Notes under the pieces: generated by a model
The model's database searches: none
The model's input: the letters and a program-made list of their open reading frames with translations, nothing else
What the model was told of the DNA's origin: nothing
Program-made: the position numbers and the translations under genes
Origin: Roseateles asaccharophilus
Lineage (GTDB): Bacteria; Pseudomonadota; Gammaproteobacteria; Burkholderiales; Burkholderiaceae_C
NCBI RefSeq assembly: GCF_004362405.1
Contig: NZ_SNXE01000007.1
Span: 186,001-250,000 of the forward strand
Length of the DNA: 64,000 bases
Direction of reading: 5' to 3'
Shown: positions 63,000 to 64,000 of the stretch, in pieces
Numbering within the stretch: the stretch's first letter is position 1
Layout of the letters: each line of letters begins with the position of its first letter

Positions 63000-63991
63000 G
63001 CCCGGACCCCCGCCTTGCCAAAGGCCAGCTCGCGCAATGCATAGGCCGCGTTGAGCAGACAGTCCGAGGCCCGTTCCAGCTGCTGGGCCAGTTCGTGAGC
63101 CAGCAACAGGGAGGCGGCATCGCTCAGCTCGGCCAGAATGCAGCGCTTGGCCTGGCGCAGCAGCTGATCGCATTCGGACTCGGCCCGCAGCACCCCCCAG
63201 CTCGCCGCGATGAAGGCCTCATGCTCCGTGGCCGCGCTGGCCGCGCTGAGGTGGCGCGCAATCGCCAGGGCCTTGACCTGTTCCTGAGCGGCCTGCAGCA
63301 CCACCTCGGCCAGGCGCGCGAGGCTCTCGCGCACCTTCCGGTTCCAGCCCTCATGGTGCTCGCTGATCAGGCTGACCAGATAGGCGCACTCCTCCAGCGC
63401 GTCGGCAGCGTCATCGCTCTTCTCGATCATGCGTGCAAAGGCCAGCCAGCGCGGCTGACGCAGGGCACGCTCGCGCGCTGCCATGACCAGCTCGTCGGCC
63501 TCTCGCTCCCAGAGCTTGGCCCGTCGGGCGAGCTTGGCAGCGGCCTCCGGCTCATCGCTGAGCCGGTGACTGAGGGCCTCGCTGAGGGATGCCGCCAGGC
63601 TTTGGCAAAGGGCGGCATGCTCGGCCAGCAGATCAAACTCCGGCGCATGCAGCTGCAGGCGCCGCGCCAGCAGCAGCCGGGCCTCGTCGGCCACCTGGGC
63701 ACGAGGTTGCTGCGCCTGCAGGGACTGGGTGCACAGGGCCAGCAACTCCAGCAGAAAGTCGGTGGCGCCAGCCTCGCCCAGCACCTCATCCAAACGCTCC
63801 CCCACACGGAAGGCCTGATCACCCATGGCCTGCATGGCCGAGAAGAGCAGCTGCTCGCCACCGGCGCGCAGCCAGCCCATATGGCCAACTTCGCGCGCCG
63901 CGGCCTGCTCCAGCACGCGCAGCGCGGCCGCCTTGCCCACGAACAGCTGCAGGCGCTTGCGCGCGCGGTTCCAGTCGATCAAGAAAACCAC
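62996..63991 (-). CDS. PhoU/DUF47-like all-helical protein, possibly cut at the window edge
   Basis: A 331-aa, mostly helical protein with charged heptad-like stretches (WEREADELVMAARERALRQP; MIEKSDDAADALEECAYLVSLISEHHE), the pattern of PhoU and DUF47 proteins. No signal peptide or membrane helix is seen. It overlaps the truncated dikinase gene by 4 bases (ATGA). A GTG start lies at 63991, only 9 bases from the edge, and the frame is still open there, so the true start may be outside the window. Function is unknown; partnership with the dikinase-like protein is inferred. Confidence 0.82.
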   Translation of the reverse strand: MVFLIDWNRARKRLQLFVGKAAALRVLEQAAAREVGHMGWLRAGGEQLLFSAMQAMGDQAFRVGERLDEVLGEAGATDFLLELLALCTQSLQAQQPRAQVADEARLLLARRLQLHAPEFDLLAEHAALCQSLAASLSEALSHRLSDEPEAAAKLARRAKLWEREADELVMAARERALRQPRWLAFARMIEKSDDAADALEECAYLVSLISEHHEGWNRKVRESLARLAEVVLQAAQEQVKALAIARHLSAASAATEHEAFIAASWGVLRAESECDQLLRQAKRCILAELSDAASLLLAHELAQQLERASDCLLNAAYALRELAFGKAGVRA

Positions 63992-64000
63992 GCGAGCCGC

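Noticed and set aside
1-64000. tRNA, rRNA, CRISPR arrays, insertion sequences or integration sites
   Set aside because: No cloverleaf-like sequence, regularly spaced direct repeats, transposase-like protein or terminal inverted repeats were recognised by eye. A covariance-model scan would be needed to exclude small RNAs.

Overview
The window is GC-rich, densely coding chromosomal DNA from a betaproteobacterium of the order Burkholderiales, probably the Rubrivivax/Roseateles group (Sphaerotilaceae). The placement is inferred from gene content: a complete aa3-type cytochrome oxidase cluster with its small Burkholderiales-type accessory proteins, a Bug-family tricarboxylate receptor, a pyrR-pyrB-pyrX locus, a Chp/Pil chemosensory operon and a PEP-CTERM protein. 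No tRNA, rRNA, CRISPR array, insertion sequence or prophage was seen, and no gene is visibly broken. One gene is cut at the left edge, and the last gene may run off the right edge.

Layout. (1) 1-6520, cytochrome c oxidase: coxB, ctaD, a 38-aa membrane protein, ctaG (Cox11), a DUF2970 protein, coxC, SURF1 and a cut SURF1-neighbour gene all run leftward; one DUF2909 gene runs the other way. (2) 6521-8711: a degenerate BioC-like protein, comF and trmL. (3) 8715-12149: rhodanese, grxC, secB and gpsA in the E. coli order, followed by an orphan Bug receptor. (4) 12252-15579: a chemoreceptor, a small phosphate-binding-like periplasmic protein and a porin. (5) 15871-17664: a GT9 glycosyltransferase divergent from a DUF4254 gene. 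(6) 17673-24747: an apparent eight-gene unit, yqgE-ruvX-pyrR-pyrB-pyrX-plsC-thymidine/AMP phosphorylase-PRPP synthetase-like; photolyase is divergent.

(7) 26167-32519: a tripartite RND efflux system led by its own TetR gene, with a 16-bp perfect palindrome upstream. (8) 32606-33661: a diguanylate cyclase. (9) 33772-43793: the twitching-type chemosensory operon rubredoxin-pilG-pilH-pilI-pilJ-chpA. (10) 43965-48291: thiD, hemL, a HAD phosphatase and mpl on the plus strand. (11) 48427-54109: a 1278-aa SARP/BTAD regulator with a degenerate cyclase-like domain, AAA ATPase and helical-repeat tail, then a PEP-CTERM protein and an AI-2E family permease. (12) 54176-57770: a large metzincin-like lipoprotein protease divergent from a YqiA-type esterase.

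(13) 57844-63991: a FabI-like reductase, a MaoC hydratase fused to a phosphate acyltransferase, and an acetate/butyrate kinase face a truncated pyruvate phosphate dikinase overlapping a PhoU/DUF47-like gene. The first three could convert (R)-3-hydroxyacyl-CoA through enoyl-CoA and acyl-CoA to acyl phosphate, then to a free acid plus ATP. The truncated dikinase keeps the ATP-grasp and phospho-histidine domains but lacks the PEP/pyruvate barrel. These two features, with the SARP-type regulator and the phosphorylase/Prs-like pair, are the least conventional biology in the window. The rest is mostly conserved housekeeping and signalling.
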